A stretch of DNA of 64,000 nt from Nitrosovibrio sp. Nv4 (GTDB taxonomy: Bacteria; Pseudomonadota; Gammaproteobacteria; Burkholderiales; Nitrosomonadaceae), in contig NZ_OCMZ01000001.1 of assembly GCF_900215485.1 (NCBI RefSeq), positions 992,001 through 1,056,000 of the forward strand, given 5' to 3'. The notes beneath the pieces were generated by a model, which saw only the letters and a list, made by a program, of their open reading frames with translations, had not been told where the DNA came from and ran no database searches. Positions 42,626 through 53,288 of this stretch are shown here, one piece after another. The translations under genes were made by a program, and so were the position numbers. Every line of letters starts with the position of its first letter. Position 1 is the stretch's first letter.

Positions 42626-44521
42626 TTGAACAATCTCATTAAAAATATGGCCATCTGGCTGGTGATTGCTCTGGTGCTGATGACAGTATTCAATCAATTC
42701 AGCACGCGGCAGTCAGCACAGGCGCCGATGGAATATTCGCAGTTCATCGAAGAGGTGAAACAGGGCAGGATCGCCAAAGTCACTATTGAGGGCCGCACGC
42801 TGAAGGGCACTAAATCGGATGGCAGGCGTTTCACCACCTATACGCCCTCGGATCCCTGGATGGTCAGCGATCTGCTCAAGGCCGGCGTCATTATAGATGC
42901 CAAGCCGGAAGAAGAGCCGTCGTTGCTGATGAACATTTTTGTCTCGTGGTTCCCCATGCTGTTACTGATAGGCGTATGGATTTTCTTCATGCGTCAGATG
43001 CAGGGGGGAGGCCGGGGCGGGGGCGCGTTTTCGTTCGGAAAGAGCAAGGCGCGCATGCTTGACGAGTCCACCAATCAGGTAACATTCGCTGATGTGGCTG
43101 GTTGCGAGGAAGCCAAAGAGGAGGTTTCCGAACTGGTCGAATTCCTGCGTGATCCCAGCAAATTCCAGAAGCTTGGGGGCCGCATTCCCCGCGGCGTATT
43201 AATGGTGGGAAATCCTGGAACGGGTAAAACCCTTTTGGCTCGTGCTATTGCCGGAGAGGCCAAGGTTCCGTTCTTCAGTATTTCCGGTTCCGATTTCGTG
43301 GAAATGTTCGTCGGCGTGGGTGCCGCAAGAGTGCGTGACATGTTCGAGCAGGCGAAGAAACATGCGCCCTGCATTATCTTCATCGACGAGATCGATGCGG
43401 TTGGCCGTCAACGGGGTGCTGGCCTGGGCGGCGGCAACGATGAGCGTGAACAAACATTGAATCAGTTGCTGGTGGAAATGGATGGTTTTGAAGGAACCGC
43501 CGGCGTGATTGTCATTGCGGCGACTAACCGGCCTGATGTACTTGATCCTGCCCTGTTGCGTCCCGGTCGTTTCGACCGGCAGGTCACAGTGCCGCTACCC
43601 GATATTCGAGGCCGCGAACAGATACTGCACGTACATATGCGCAAGGTGCCGATCGCGCCCGACGTGCATGCGGATGTCATCGCGCGCGGCACACCCGGAA
43701 TGTCAGGGGCTGATCTGGCCAATCTTGTGAATGAGGCAGCGCTGTTCGCGGCGCGCGGCAATAAACGGTTAGTGGATATGGACGACTTCGAGCACGCCAA
43801 GGACAAGATTTTCATGGGTGCGGAACGTCGGTCGGTGGTAATGCCGGAACGTGAGCGGCGCAATACTGCCTATCATGAATCCGGACATGCGGTGGTGGCG
43901 CAGCTCTTGCCGAAAACAGACCCCGTGCATAAGGTTTCCATCATTCCGCGGGGACGTGCGCTGGGCGTGACGATGCAATTGCCGACAGAAGACCGTTTCA
44001 GCATGGATCGAGAGGAAATCCTGGAGAATATCGCGGTTCTGTTCGGAGGACGGATCGCTGAGGAAGTCTTCATGGGGCAGATGACAACTGGCGCCTCAAA
44101 CGATTTTGAGCGTGCCACGGAAATGGCGAGACGCATGGTGACGCAATGGGGGATGTCGGATTCCCTTGGGCCGATGGTATATGGCGAGAATGAGGGAGAA
44201 GTATTTCTCGGCCGCTCTGTTACGACGCATAAGAATGTCAGCGAAGCTACTATGCAGAAAGTGGACATAGAAATTCGCCGGATCATTGATACCCAGTACA
44301 GTCTGGCACGCAGGTTGATTGAGGAAAACCGCGACAAGATCGAAGTCATGGCCAAAGCCCTGCTGGAGTGGGAAACCATAGACTCGGAGCAGATTGGCGA
44401 TATCATGGAAGGCCGTGCGCCAAGGCCGCCAAAGCCTACTAAAGCCACACCTACGCCTCCCAAGGACAATACGCCTCCGGCTGCGCCAGCAACAACACCG
44501 GCGCCGGCCCAGGAAGTTTAA
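42626..44521 (+). CDS. ftsH: ATP-dependent zinc metalloprotease FtsH
   Basis: Membrane-anchored AAA+ protease that degrades membrane and short-lived regulatory proteins; partner of HflK/HflC. Two membrane segments (about 7-23 and 101-121) flank a periplasmic domain. Then Walker A GNPGTGKT (195-202, Asn where Pro is usual), Walker [12 protein letters not shown] region and the zinc motif HESGH (417-421). 631 residues with a Pro/Thr-rich tail. The start codon is TTG at 42626, fixed by AAGGAG five nt upstream. A terminator follows. Confidence 0.97.
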   Translation: MNNLIKNMAIWLVIALVLMTVFNQFSTRQSAQAPMEYSQFIEEVKQGRIAKVTIEGRTLKGTKSDGRRFTTYTPSDPWMVSDLLKAGVIIDAKPEEEPSLLMNIFVSWFPMLLLIGVWIFFMRQMQGGGRGGGAFSFGKSKARMLDESTNQVTFADVAGCEEAKEEVSELVEFLRDPSKFQKLGGRIPRGVLMVGNPGTGKTLLARAIAGEAKVPFFSISGSDFVEMFVGVGAARVRDMFEQAKKHAPCIIFIDEIDAVGRQRGAGLGGGNDEREQTLNQLLVEMDGFEGTAGVIVIAATNRPDVLDPALLRPGRFDRQVTVPLPDIRGREQILHVHMRKVPIAPDVHADVIARGTPGMSGADLANLVNEAALFAARGNKRLVDMDDFEHAKDKIFMGAERRSVVMPERERRNTAYHESGHAVVAQLLPKTDPVHKVSIIPRGRALGVTMQLPTEDRFSMDREEILENIAVLFGGRIAEEVFMGQMTTGASNDFERATEMARRMVTQWGMSDSLGPMVYGENEGEVFLGRSVTTHKNVSEATMQKVDIEIRRIIDTQYSLARRLIEENRDKIEVMAKALLEWETIDSEQIGDIMEGRAPRPPKPTKATPTPPKDNTPPAAPATTPAPAQEV

Positions 44522-44553
44522 GAGCCTGGAGTGTTGCTGAACCAAAATCAATT

Positions 44554-44577
44554 AGGCGGGCTTGTCCCGCCTTTTTC
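44554..44577 (+). terminator. Intrinsic terminator after ftsH
   Basis: Perfect 7-bp stem AGGCGGG / CCCGCCT with a 5-nt loop, followed by a T-run, 33 bp beyond the ftsH stop. Confidence 0.9.
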
Positions 44578-44690
44578 TAATTGACGCGTTACGCTACGCT
44601 CGCTGAATCTTCCGTTTTTTCTCTTCTATATCTCGTCGGTATTTAATCTAGCCCTGCAGTTCCATCGAACTCATCCAACAGGAACATCAA

Positions 44691-45563
44691 GTGGCGCGAG
44701 AAGCCGTCCCCGATCATGGCACTCAACTAAGGAATAAGCGGTCAGCTGAGGAATCCAGGTTTAACATTCTTGCTCTCCACCGACCTCTCATCATGGGGAT
44801 CGTCAATGTCACCCCGGATTCCTTTTCGGACGGTGGCCTGTGTGCCTCGACCGAAAGCGCGCTCCGTCACGCCGTCCGCCTGATTGAACAAGGCGCCGAC
44901 TGGCTGGACATCGGGGGCGAATCCACGCGCCCCGGTAGTATGCCGGTGGATGTGGAAGAGGAATTGCGCCGCATTATTCCCGTAGTGGAGGCCTTGGCCG
45001 GCATGGGCGTACCTGTTTCGGTAGACACTACGAAGCCGGAAGTGATGCATGCGGCAATCAAGGCCGGCGCCGCCATGATCAACGATGTAAATGCCCTAAG
45101 GAGCCCAGGTGCGCTGGAGGCAGTCGCGGCCGGAGGGGCGGCAGCATGCCTTATGCATATGCAGGGCGAACCGCGTAACATGCAAATCAATCCCCAGTAC
45201 AATGATGTGGTGGCGGAAGTGAAGGAGTTCCTGCAGCAGCGCCTGAATGCGGCGCAGGCCGCAGGGATTATGCGCGAACGGCTGGTAATAGATCCCGGTT
45301 TTGGTTTCGGTAAAACGCAGGAGCATAATATCCAGTTGCTGCGCCATCTCGATTGCTTCTCCGATCTCGGCGTACCTGTCATGGTAGGGTTGTCACGCAA
45401 GGCCATGCTGGGGAAAATCACTGGCAACGAAGCCATTGACCGTATTCATGCCAGCGTTGCCGCTGCCTTACTCGCGGTGGCCAAGGGTGCCGGAATCGTG
45501 CGGGTACATGATGTCAAAGCCACCAGGGATGCGCTAGCGGTTTATAATGCGGTAACCGGCTAG
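44691..45563 (+). CDS. folP: Dihydropteroate synthase
   Basis: Condenses p-aminobenzoate with dihydropterin pyrophosphate in folate synthesis; the sulfonamide target. TIM-barrel blocks are all visible: MGIVNVTPDSFSDGG near residue 35, DIGGESTRPGS, PVSVDTTKPEV, INDVNAL and the late GLSRKAMLGKITG with RVHDVKAT. 290 residues from a GTG at 44691 with AGGAA upstream; the N-terminal 25 residues are poorly conserved. Between ftsH and glmM, as in E. coli. Confidence 0.96.
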   Translation: MAREAVPDHGTQLRNKRSAEESRFNILALHRPLIMGIVNVTPDSFSDGGLCASTESALRHAVRLIEQGADWLDIGGESTRPGSMPVDVEEELRRIIPVVEALAGMGVPVSVDTTKPEVMHAAIKAGAAMINDVNALRSPGALEAVAAGGAAACLMHMQGEPRNMQINPQYNDVVAEVKEFLQQRLNAAQAAGIMRERLVIDPGFGFGKTQEHNIQLLRHLDCFSDLGVPVMVGLSRKAMLGKITGNEAIDRIHASVAAALLAVAKGAGIVRVHDVKATRDALAVYNAVTG

Positions 45564-45770
45564 ATGAACGCCGTCAAGAGCGTTACGCTTTTAAAGGACG
45601 GGATCGCCCTATACCGCTTGTTCCTTGCTTAATGCCCCGCTCATATGTAAGTTTTGAACCGGCTATAAGACAATCGTCTGACTTATGAGTGCAGAACGGT
45701 CGCAGAAGCAAACGATGGCAAGGCGGCGCTTGCGGTGTCGCTAAGTTCTAACTATTTTCGGGTTTCTAAA

Positions 45771-47132
45771 TTGAAAAAAAAATATTTTGGCACTGATGGT
45801 ATACGCGGGCGGGTAGGGGACATGCCTATCACACCGGAATTCGTGATGCATCTCGGTTATTCTGCGGGCAAGGTATTGACCTCATCGGACTGGCATCTGT
45901 CCAAGGGCGAACGTCCGGCTGTTCTGATTGGAAAAGACACTCGTATATCGGGATATATGCTTGAATCAGCGCTACAAGCCGGGCTTTCCGCCGCCGGCGT
46001 GGATGTGCTGTTGTCCGGGCCCATTCCGACACCGGCGGTAGCTTACCTCACTCGTGCATTGCGGCTACAGGCGGGCATCGTCATTTCCGCATCGCACAAT
46101 CCGTTTGAAGACAACGGTATCAAGTTTTTTTCCGCGTCGGGCACAAAATTGCCGGATGCGACTGAACATGAGATAGAAGCAGGGCTGGGTGCTCCCATCA
46201 AGTCGATGGCTTCGGCCCAACTTGGTAAGGCAAGACGTATCAACGATGCAAGAGGACGTTACATCGAGTTTTGCAAAAGCACGTTTCCGAATCATCTTGA
46301 CCTACGCGGTTTGCGGATTGTGGTTGACTGTGCTCATGGAGCGACATATCAAATTGCCGGTCCGGTGCTGCATGAGCTGGGCGCCGATGTTGTTGCTATC
46401 GGGGCTCAGCCTGATGGTCTCAATATCAATCACGAATGCGGCGCCACGCACAGCGCGACGCTACAGGAAGCTGTCAGACGGCATCAGGCCGATATTGGCA
46501 TTGCGCTCGATGGCGATGGCGACCGCGTCATCATGACCGATCAAGACGGCGTGCTTTTCGACGGCGACCGGCTGATCTACATTATTGCCACGCATCGCCA
46601 GAAGAAGGGGCTGCTCAAGGGAGGGGTGGCAGGAACATTAATGACCAACCTCGCGGTAGAAAACGGTTTAAAGAAACTGAATATCTCCTTTGCCCGCGCT
46701 AACGTGGGCGACCGTTATGTGCTGGAGCTACTGCAGAAAAAGGGTTGGCAATTGGGCGGCGAGGGTTCCGGCCACATTATCTGCATTGACAAGCACACTA
46801 CGGGTGACGGCATCATTTCGGCATTGCAGGTTTTATATGCCATACGCGATTCAGACAGGACTCTGGCCGAGCTTGCGCACGGCGTCACGCTTTATCCGCA
46901 GCAGTTGATTAATGTCAAGGTTCCCAAAGGGTTTGATTCGCGAGTTAACGCGGCGATCAAGGCGGCCCAGGCAGAAGCGGAACGCGACCTCGATGGCAGC
47001 GGCCGCGTGCTGTTGCGTCCATCGGGCACCGAGCCGCTGATACGTGTAATGGTCGAGGGTGAGTCCAGGCAGAAGGTTGAACATTGGGCGGAGAAAATAG
47101 CTGATCTCGTGCGGACAGTCGCGGCGGAATGA
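45771..47132 (+). CDS. glmM: Phosphoglucosamine mutase
   Basis: Converts glucosamine-6-phosphate to glucosamine-1-phosphate for UDP-GlcNAc, hence peptidoglycan and LPS. The start is taken at a TTG near 45771, since homologues begin (M)[15 protein letters not shown]; an in-frame GTG near 45735 would add 12 residues. About 453 residues: phosphoserine loop [12 protein letters not shown] (Ser108), metal loop DGDGDRV and C-terminal [12 protein letters not shown]. It follows folP by about 200 bp and precedes pstS. Confidence 0.95.
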   Translation: MKKKYFGTDGIRGRVGDMPITPEFVMHLGYSAGKVLTSSDWHLSKGERPAVLIGKDTRISGYMLESALQAGLSAAGVDVLLSGPIPTPAVAYLTRALRLQAGIVISASHNPFEDNGIKFFSASGTKLPDATEHEIEAGLGAPIKSMASAQLGKARRINDARGRYIEFCKSTFPNHLDLRGLRIVVDCAHGATYQIAGPVLHELGADVVAIGAQPDGLNINHECGATHSATLQEAVRRHQADIGIALDGDGDRVIMTDQDGVLFDGDRLIYIIATHRQKKGLLKGGVAGTLMTNLAVENGLKKLNISFARANVGDRYVLELLQKKGWQLGGEGSGHIICIDKHTTGDGIISALQVLYAIRDSDRTLAELAHGVTLYPQQLINVKVPKGFDSRVNAAIKAAQAEAERDLDGSGRVLLRPSGTEPLIRVMVEGESRQKVEHWAEKIADLVRTVAAE

Positions 47133-47386
47133 AAGCGCAACGGGCAATAACGGGGTAATTCCTGCTGTAACAACACATACCCAAGCTCCGGGTTAGCATA
47201 TCCGCCTTCTATCGTCAGATACGATGCCAATGGAACGCGATCTTTATAATCAAAGCTGGCGAACATACGGAGGCGGTTATCTCTCCGCTGCAAGCGCGAA
47301 TGTCACGGAACGGTAATATTAATGATCTAGCATGACCATGCCGCAAAGGGGGCAGTGTCTCTGATCAATCAAAATGGGGGAATGAA

Positions 47387-48391
47387 ATGTTGAGTTTGCC
47401 AAATAGTATCGTACTGGGAATGTCAGCCGTATTTGGAACATTGATGGCCAGTGCCAACATTGCGAGTGCTGACGCATTCGTAAAAATCGATGGCTCCAGC
47501 ACCGTTTATCCTATAACTGAAGCGGTGGCGGAAGATTTTCAGAGTGCGAAGAAAGGCGCGGTTAAGGTAACCGTCGGCATCTCAGGCACAGGCGGGGGCT
47601 TCAAAAAATTCTGCCGTGGCGAAACGGATATCGCCAATGCTTCACGCCCCATTCTTCAAAAGGAAATGGATGATTGCAAAAAGGCCGGTGTGCAATATGT
47701 TGAGATGCCAGTGGCATTTGACGCGCTGACGGTAGTGGTGAACCCCAGAAATAGCTGGAGCCCAACCATCACTGTCGCCGAGCTGAAGAAAATCTGGGAA
47801 CCGGCCGCGCAAGGTAATATCACCAAATGGAGCCAGGTAAATCCGGCATGGCCTGACGAGTCGCTCAAGCTCTACGGTGCGGGTGCGGATTCCGGTACCT
47901 TCGATTATTTTACAGAAGCTATCGTCGGCAAGGCCAAATCGAGCCGTGGCGATTTTACGGCGTCCGAAGATGACAACGTGTTGGTACAAGGGGTGGCGAG
48001 CGACAAAAACGCACTCGGGTTTTTCGGTTATGCCTACTATGTCGAAAATCAGAAAAAGGTCAAAGCGGTCGCGGTCGACGGAGGTAAAGGACCTGTTCTC
48101 CCCTCTGCAAAAACAGTGGAAGACGGTACATACCAGCCGCTGTCCCGCCCTATTTTTATTTACGTGAATATTAAATCGGCTGAGAGACCTGAAATCAGGC
48201 AGTTCGTTGAGTTTTACATGAAAAACGCCCAGACATTGGTGAAAGAAGTCAAATTTTTTCCGCTACCGGTACAGGCCTATACAACCAACCTTGAACATCT
48301 CGACAAGAAGAAGGTGGGAACCGTATTCGGTGGTCGATCGGAAGTCGGTCTGAGGATTGAAGAATTACTCAAGCGCGAGGCCAGCCTATAA
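47387..48391 (+). CDS. pstS: Phosphate ABC transporter substrate-binding protein PstS
   Basis: Periplasmic phosphate-binding protein, 334 residues, with a signal peptide (to about residue 28, NIASADA). Phosphate-contact loops are visible in [29 protein letters not shown] and [10 protein letters not shown]. The [19 protein letters not shown] segment is typical of this subgroup. The permease and ATPase genes (pstCAB) do not follow here, so it is either unlinked from them or an extra copy. A GGGGG-type ribosome site lies just upstream. Confidence 0.92.
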   Translation: MLSLPNSIVLGMSAVFGTLMASANIASADAFVKIDGSSTVYPITEAVAEDFQSAKKGAVKVTVGISGTGGGFKKFCRGETDIANASRPILQKEMDDCKKAGVQYVEMPVAFDALTVVVNPRNSWSPTITVAELKKIWEPAAQGNITKWSQVNPAWPDESLKLYGAGADSGTFDYFTEAIVGKAKSSRGDFTASEDDNVLVQGVASDKNALGFFGYAYYVENQKKVKAVAVDGGKGPVLPSAKTVEDGTYQPLSRPIFIYVNIKSAERPEIRQFVEFYMKNAQTLVKEVKFFPLPVQAYTTNLEHLDKKKVGTVFGGRSEVGLRIEELLKREASL

Positions 48392-48776
48392 AGCGCGAAA
48401 AGCCGAATATTGAATTGGGTTGACCTGAAGGAAAACGAATCAGCAGATCATCTGGGCAAAAGCGATCTGCTGATTCCAGCGCTATTGTCCGGCCTCATTC
48501 CTTTGCAGCTATTTCTTTTTCTAGTGCCCGCCACCTTCCCTGACAGCATCCTTGCGTTCCAAATCAATCCGGATTTGGTAAGATAAGGCTGATCCGGCCG
48601 CTGTCTGGCGCATCACGCGTTGGACTGATATAGTTCTGCCCCATATGGCAGAGGCTCGGTTTGAGCCGAGATTCTGCGCGGGACTGCGGTTACGGCCGTA
48701 AACACCGGGGAGAACTAGGGCTCCTTTACAGTCAAGGAATTGCTGATTTGGTCTATTTTTACAACGGGGAAAAGTT
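48392..48776. other. Region between pstS and thrS
   Basis: 385 bp with no convincing gene. A perfect 12-bp inverted repeat lies at 48438-48475, and a CTCGG/CCGAG hairpin-like stretch near 48653. The second half should be the thrS leader; no T-box or tRNA-like fold could be confirmed by eye. Confidence 0.5.
48438..48475 (+). terminator. Perfect 12-bp hairpin after pstS
   Basis: aatcagcagatc (48438-48449) and gatctgctgatt (48464-48475) are exact complements with a 14-nt loop, 46 bp past pstS. No T-run follows, so it may be a rho-assisted end or 3'-stabilising hairpin. Confidence 0.6.
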
Positions 48777-50693
48777 GTGACTGTCGTTCGATTGCCGGAT
48801 GGTTCGGAGCGTACGTATGAGCAGCCGGTGACGGTGGGCGACGTCGCGGCCTCGATAGGCGCGGGCCTGGCTCGTGCGGCGCTGGCGGGTAAAGTGAACG
48901 GTAAGCTGGTGGATATATCCAGTCGCATCGAAACAGATAGCGATTTGAGTATCGTCACTGAAAGGGACACTGAAGGGCTGGAAATCATCCGCCATTCCAG
49001 CGCGCATCTGCTGGCGCATGCGGTGAAAGAGTTGTTTCCGGAAGCACAAGTCACCATTGGCCCGGTGATCGAGGATGGCTTTTATTACGATTTTTCCTAC
49101 AAACGTCCATTCACGCCAGAAGACCTTGCGGCAATTGAAAAGCGCATGGCGGAAATCAGCGCGCGAAACCTGAAAGTCGAGCGCAAGGTTTTGGAGCGCT
49201 CCGCAGCAATCAATTTTTTCAAGAACCAGGGCGAGCACTACAAAGCGCAGATTATTGAGGCCATTCCCGGAGACGAAGAAGTTTCTCTTTATTCTCAGGG
49301 AAATTTTACCGATTTGTGCCGCGGACCGCATGTGCCGACCACGTCCAGGCTCAAGGTCTTCAAACTGATGAAGCTGGCGGGCGCATATTGGCGCGGCGAT
49401 TCACACAATGAAATGCTGCAGCGAATTTATGGTACTGCATGGGTTAAGAAGGAAGACCAGGAAGCCTACCTGCATCGCCTTGAAGAAGCGGAAAAACGCG
49501 ACCACCGCAAGCTCGGAAAGCATCTGGCTTTGTTTCACATTCAGGAAGAAGCGCCAGGTATGGTATTTTGGCATCCCAAGGGCTGGATCATCTGGCAGCA
49601 GGTAGAGCAGTATATGCGTGAAATATTCCGCAATAACGGCTACCTGGAAATCCGCACGCCCTCGGTGCTGGACAAAGGGCTTTGGGAGCAGTCAGGGCAC
49701 TGGGAAAATTTCCACGAGAACATGTTCATTACTCAGTCGGAGGAGCGCGAATTCGCGGTCAAGCCTATGAACTGCCCCGGTCACGTCCAGGTTTTCAAAC
49801 AGGGTTTGAAAAGCTACCGTGATCTGCCGCTGCGGTTGGCCGAGTTTGGTTCTTGTCATCGCAACGAGCCATCCGGTGCCCTCCATGGTATCATGCGGGT
49901 ACGAGCCTTCACTCAGGACGACGCGCACATTTTTTGCGCTGAATCCCAGGTACAGGATGAGGCAGTACAATTTATTGATCTGTTGCAGAAGGTTTATACC
50001 GATTTCGGCTTTAATGAGCTTCTGGTGAAGCTTTCAACCCGTCCCCAAAAGCGTGTCGGCTCTGAAGAGCAATGGGACAAGGCGGAAGCCGCATTGCAAT
50101 CGGCATTGAATCGCAAGAACCTTGTCTGGGATTTGCAGCCCGGCGAAGGCGCCTTCTACGGACCTAAAATCGAGTTCTCTCTCAAGGATAGCATCGGCCG
50201 TTTATGGCAGTGTGGCACGCTGCAACTCGATTTTTCCATGCCGGAGCGCCTGAAGGCTGAATATGTGGCAGAGGATAATTCCCGTCGGGTACCAGTGATG
50301 CTTCATCGAGCGATTCTGGGGTCCCTCGAACGCTTCATCGGCATCATCATCGAAAATTATGCAGGCGCTCTCCCATTGTGGCTTTCCCCGGAACAGGCAG
50401 TGGTGCTGAATATTTCCGAGGGGCAGGCAGACTACGCCAGGCACGTAACAGAGGAACTCAGGCGTCACGGCATTCGTGCAAGCGCGGACTTGAGAAATGA
50501 GAAAATAACTTATAAAATACGAGAACATAGTTTGCAGAAATTGCCTTATCAGATAATTGTGGGCGACAAGGAAGTGGCCGCGCAAGTCATAGCCGTGCGG
50601 ACCCGAACAGGTTCCGATCTTGGCCAGATGTCGTTGCAGGCGTTTATTCAACGGCTTACAGCAGAGATATCCATAAGAGCTGGCGCGGTTTAA
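48777..50693 (+). CDS. thrS: Threonyl-tRNA synthetase
   Basis: Class II synthetase, 638 residues, GTG start. Order: TGS domain ([21 protein letters not shown] region), the editing domain with [18 protein letters not shown] and the later [13 protein letters not shown], then the catalytic core with [39 protein letters not shown] and [17 protein letters not shown], and a C-terminal anticodon domain. First gene of the thrS-infC-rpmI-rplT-pheS-pheT-ihfA operon. Confidence 0.98.
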   Translation: MTVVRLPDGSERTYEQPVTVGDVAASIGAGLARAALAGKVNGKLVDISSRIETDSDLSIVTERDTEGLEIIRHSSAHLLAHAVKELFPEAQVTIGPVIEDGFYYDFSYKRPFTPEDLAAIEKRMAEISARNLKVERKVLERSAAINFFKNQGEHYKAQIIEAIPGDEEVSLYSQGNFTDLCRGPHVPTTSRLKVFKLMKLAGAYWRGDSHNEMLQRIYGTAWVKKEDQEAYLHRLEEAEKRDHRKLGKHLALFHIQEEAPGMVFWHPKGWIIWQQVEQYMREIFRNNGYLEIRTPSVLDKGLWEQSGHWENFHENMFITQSEEREFAVKPMNCPGHVQVFKQGLKSYRDLPLRLAEFGSCHRNEPSGALHGIMRVRAFTQDDAHIFCAESQVQDEAVQFIDLLQKVYTDFGFNELLVKLSTRPQKRVGSEEQWDKAEAALQSALNRKNLVWDLQPGEGAFYGPKIEFSLKDSIGRLWQCGTLQLDFSMPERLKAEYVAEDNSRRVPVMLHRAILGSLERFIGIIIENYAGALPLWLSPEQAVVLNISEGQADYARHVTEELRRHGIRASADLRNEKITYKIREHSLQKLPYQIIVGDKEVAAQVIAVRTRTGSDLGQMSLQAFIQRLTAEISIRAGAV

Positions 50694-50719
50694 TTTATTA
50701 ACAGATTTGGGGAATTACT

Positions 50720-51292
50720 ATAGTTCAAGAAAAAGCAGCCCGCATCAATCAGGAGATTAATGCACCCGAAGTGCGTTTGATTGGTGCCGATGGAGAGCAG
50801 ATAGGCGTCGTCTCCCTGGCGGCCGCCAACACACTCGCCGAGGAAGCAGGCGTGGATTTAGTCGAAATCGCGCCTACCGCTCAACCCCCGGTGTGCCGTT
50901 TGATGGATTATGGCAAGTTTCGTTATCAGGAAAGCAAGAAAAAACACGAGGCCAAGCTCAAGCAAAAACAAATCCAGATCAAGGAAGTCAAATTCCGCCC
51001 CAACACGGACGAAGGCGATTACAACATCAAGCTGCGGAATTTGATCAGTTTTCTTGAAGAGGGTGATAAAGCCAAGATCACATTACGTTTTCGCGGACGT
51101 GAAATGGCGCATCAGGAATTCGGCGTGCGTCTGCTGGAGCGATTGCGGGGTGATCTGGAATCGCATGCGGTGGTCGAGCAGTTCCCCAGGATGGAGGGAC
51201 GGCAAATGGTGATGGTGCTGTCTCCCCGGAAGAAAGAAGTAAAAATGCCCAAACCAAAGGCAGTTACGGAAACTGATGCTGGTGGCGGTTAA
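50720..51292 (+). CDS. infC: Translation initiation factor IF-3 with a non-canonical start codon
   Basis: IF-3 prevents 30S-50S joining and checks start codon selection. The conserved protein begins well before the first standard start: [22 protein letters not shown] is in frame from an ATA at 50720, preceded by TTGGGGA at a 6-7 nt distance (an in-frame ATT lies at 50714, too close to it). No ATG, GTG or TTG exists in this part before GTG at 50771, which would delete conserved RINxEI. Non-canonical starts in infC are known to allow IF-3 to control its own synthesis. 190 residues, N- and C-domains intact. Confidence 0.93.
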   Translation: MVQEKAARINQEINAPEVRLIGADGEQIGVVSLAAANTLAEEAGVDLVEIAPTAQPPVCRLMDYGKFRYQESKKKHEAKLKQKQIQIKEVKFRPNTDEGDYNIKLRNLISFLEEGDKAKITLRFRGREMAHQEFGVRLLERLRGDLESHAVVEQFPRMEGRQMVMVLSPRKKEVKMPKPKAVTETDAGGG

Positions 51293-51521
51293 GTTATTAC
51301 CAGGCACAACTGCAGCAGTACCGTAAGGTGGCCGAGTAGTCGGAAGGTAAGATAGCAAGGTCTGGAGTCGTTCCCGCCAATATCAATAAAAATAGAGCGG
51401 GTATATATAGATATATAGGTGATGCAGCAATTTTGTGGCATCGGAAAAAAACAAGTGATTTCCGGGTTTAAAGCGTTCCGGTCAGGAAACACCCGGCGTC
51501 ATGTTAAAGCAGGAGTAATGT

Positions 51522-51719
51522 ATGCCAAAGATGAAAACAAAGAGTGGAGCAGCAAAGCGTTTTACTGTGCGGGCAGGCGGTAGCGTAAAGCGCTCACAAG
51601 CATTCAAGCGCCATATTCTTACCAAGAAAACCACGAAAAGCAAACGTCAACTGCGCGGAACCGTGGGTGTCCATTGCAGCGACGTGGCGTCGGTGCGCGC
51701 CATGATGCCTTACGCCTAA
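51522..51719 (+). CDS. rpmI: 50S ribosomal protein L35
   Basis: 65-residue highly basic protein ([42 protein letters not shown]) of the large subunit. An AGGAG precedes the ATG. The 229-bp gap after infC is long and, as in E. coli, may carry the L20 (RplT) binding site that represses this operon; the structure was not proven here. Confidence 0.97.
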   Translation: MPKMKTKSGAAKRFTVRAGGSVKRSQAFKRHILTKKTTKSKRQLRGTVGVHCSDVASVRAMMPYA

Positions 51720-51731
51720 GGAGAGACTGAT

Positions 51732-52091
51732 ATGCCAAGAGTAAAACGTGGTGTAACGGCTCACGCCCGTCACAAAAAAATACTGGATCTCGCAAAAGGT
51801 TATCGCGGACGCCGCAAGAACGTTTATCGTGTGGCCAAGGAAGCCGTGATGAAAGCGGGGCAATATGCTTACCGTGATCGCCGTCAAAAGAAGCGTCAAT
51901 TCCGGGCTCTGTGGATTGCACGCATCAACGCTGCGGCGCGGGAGTGTGGATTGTCCTATAGCGTTTTCATGAACGGTCTGAGAAAAGCCGAGATTGAGGT
52001 TGATCGCAAGGTTTTGGCTGATATTGCCGTATTTGACAAGCCGGCCTTTGCGAAAATAGTTGAGCAAGCCAAAGCAAGTCTGGCCGTATAG
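51732..52091 (+). CDS. rplT: 50S ribosomal protein L20
   Basis: 119-residue basic protein needed for early 50S assembly and, in studied bacteria, an autorepressor of rpmI-rplT translation. [24 protein letters not shown] and the [20 protein letters not shown] segment are family blocks. It follows rpmI by 12 bp and is followed by a strong hairpin. Confidence 0.97.
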   Translation: MPRVKRGVTAHARHKKILDLAKGYRGRRKNVYRVAKEAVMKAGQYAYRDRRQKKRQFRALWIARINAAARECGLSYSVFMNGLRKAEIEVDRKVLADIAVFDKPAFAKIVEQAKASLAV

Positions 52092-52113
52092 CGGTAATAG
52101 CAATAAAGCTGCG

Positions 52114-53221
<1,108 letters not shown>

Positions 53222-53288
53222 AGGAGCCCCTGAATGGGGTTTTTCCGTGGAGCGACAAAAATCACGTCCCCGGAAAGAACAGATACTC

